In this document: positions 4,891 through 5,843 of the stretch, piece by piece | Layout: each line of letters starts with the position of its first letter | Numbering within the stretch: position 1 is the first letter of the stretch | Assembly: GCA_003221825.1 (NCBI GenBank) | Contig: QHUE01000174.1 | Location: 1 to 5,843, forward strand | Reading direction: 5' to 3' | From: Gemmatimonadota bacterium | GTDB taxonomy: Bacteria > Gemmatimonadota > Gemmatimonadetes > Gemmatimonadales > GWC2-71-9 | Length of the DNA stretch: 5,843 nucleotides | The notes under the pieces: model-generated | Databases searched by the model: none | Seen by the model: only the letters and a program-made list of their open reading frames with translations | Told to the model about the DNA's origin: nothing | Translations under genes and position numbers: made by a program

Positions 4891-5843
4891 GCGGTCAGGG
4901 CCTCGGCCTCCGCGCCGGCGCGGACGCGCAGCCGCGGATCGGCGATGCCCACGAGAATGTCGGCGAGTAGATTGCCGGCCACGACCACAGTGCTGGCGAC
5001 CAACGCGGTCCCCGTGACGACGGGATAATCACGCGACAGGATGGCTTCGAAGGCGAGCCGCCCCATCCCCGGCCAGGCGAAGATCGTCTCGATCAAGACA
5101 GCGCCCGTCAGCAGGAAGGGGAAGGCAAGGCCAAATCGTGTGATAAAGGAAAGCAGGGCATTGCGCAGCTGATGACGCAGCACAACGCGGCGTTCGGGGA
5201 CGCCCTTGGCACGCGCGGTCCGCACGTAGTCCTGCGTCGCCACTTCGAGCATGGCGGCCCGCTGGAAGCGCGCGGTGCCCGCGGCCCCGACCAGACCGAT
5301 GGTGGCAGCCGGCAACACCAGGTGCCACAAGCGATCCGCCAGGCAATACAGCGAATCCACGACCGGACAGAGCACGGGGTCGCTCGCTCCGCCCACCGGG
5401 AACCAGCCCAGCTTCTCGCCAAACACCAGCAGCAGGAGCAGCGCCAACCAAAATGTGGGCAGGGAATAGATGAAGAGGGTGGCGTTCCCGAGGATCACGT
5501 CCGGCAGGCGGTTCACGCGGCCCGCCTGATAGATCCCCAGGCCGAGCCCGAGGAGAAAATCCAGCAGCAGCGCGGCGCCCGCCAGCTGCAACGTGAACGG
5601 AATCGTCTCGGCGATGGCGACGCGCACCGGGCGGCCGTCGGTGAACGAAACCCCGAGGTTCCCATGGGCCAGCGCCACCAGATACCGCCAGTACTGCTCC
5701 GGGACGGACCGGTCGAGGCCGAATTGCCGGTTCACCAGATCGCACACGGCCGGGTCGACGTTCTCGGGGCAGGGCCGGCCCGGTGCCACGTGGATCAGAA
5801 TGAAGACGAATGTGACGACGGCGAAGATGATCGCGATGGACGC
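4887..5843 (-). CDS. dppB: Dipeptide/oligopeptide ABC transporter permease (DppB/OppB), 5' end outside window
   Basis: Inner-membrane permease subunit of a peptide ABC importer. 318 residues are visible and the true start lies beyond the right edge. The frame reads straight through the edge, with the first visible residues (ASIAIIFAVVTFVFILIH) forming TM1 just before the family's APG motif. A GTG at 5789 is an internal Val, not the start. Further family features are GLDRSVPEQYWRYL, GNLGVSF, the DPP-B/C transmembrane domain with YSLPTFWLALLLLLVFGEKLGWFP, and the EAA loop DYVRTARAKGVPERR (about 205-219 of the visible fragment). FAWPGMGRLAFEAILSRDYP comes next, and the closing IADPRLR motif shows that the C-terminus is complete. 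The periplasmic loops hold two cysteine pairs (visible residues 25/34 and 159/167), which are not usual in this family. The stop overlaps the dppC ATG (ATGA). Together with dppC, dppD and dppF this forms one minus-strand operon. A binding-protein gene, if linked, would lie upstream, outside the window. Confidence 0.93.
   Translation of the reverse strand, partial: ASIAIIFAVVTFVFILIHVAPGRPCPENVDPAVCDLVNRQFGLDRSVPEQYWRYLVALAHGNLGVSFTDGRPVRVAIAETIPFTLQLAGAALLLDFLLGLGLGIYQAGRVNRLPDVILGNATLFIYSLPTFWLALLLLLVFGEKLGWFPVGGASDPVLCPVVDSLYCLADRLWHLVLPAATIGLVGAAGTARFQRAAMLEVATQDYVRTARAKGVPERRVVLRHQLRNALLSFITRFGLAFPFLLTGAVLIETIFAWPGMGRLAFEAILSRDYPVVTGTALVASTVVVAGNLLADILVGIADPRLRVRAGAEAEALTA

Noticed and set aside
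4887..5789. dppB starting at GTG 5789
   Set aside because: The frame continues upstream to the window edge through a clear TM1 helix, so the GTG encodes an internal valine before the APG motif.

Overview
This window comes from a high-GC bacterium. G+C is about two thirds by eye, third codon positions are strongly G/C, and genes are tightly packed with ATGA overlaps. The gene families and the type of palindromic repeat would fit a soil or freshwater Acidobacteriota or Gemmatimonadota-like lineage. That placement is a weak inference, because no rRNA or marker gene is present.

Left part (+ strand): the 3' end of an unrecognised gene (2-229) overlaps a complete POT/PTR2-family proton-coupled oligopeptide symporter (222-1568). 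Middle part: a small REP/RAYT unit (about 1590-2060). It is a single-domain Y1 HUH transposase gene on the minus strand, bracketed by two inverted 40-nt copies of a palindromic repeat that match at 37 of 40 positions. Right part (minus strand): a dppBCDF-type ABC peptide importer operon read right to left, with dppB (cut by the window edge), dppC, dppD and dppF. No substrate-binding protein gene is visible.

Two mechanistically different peptide importers therefore converge on one another, with the REP/RAYT unit between their 3' ends. One is a proton symporter for di/tripeptides. The other is an ATP-driven, binding-protein-dependent importer.

The most notable anomaly is the dppC/dppD boundary at about 4085-4099. 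The permease runs normally to residue 264 and then passes directly into the dppD reading frame, which is offset by one base. The last ~40 residues of DppC, its stop codon, and the start and first ~8 codons of DppD are missing. This looks like a deletion of roughly 150 bp that damages two adjacent genes of the importer, or else an assembly error. The long ORF that continues past the junction in the dppC frame is a high-GC artefact. No entirely novel system is evident. The REP/RAYT unit and the dppC/dppD junction deserve the closest look.
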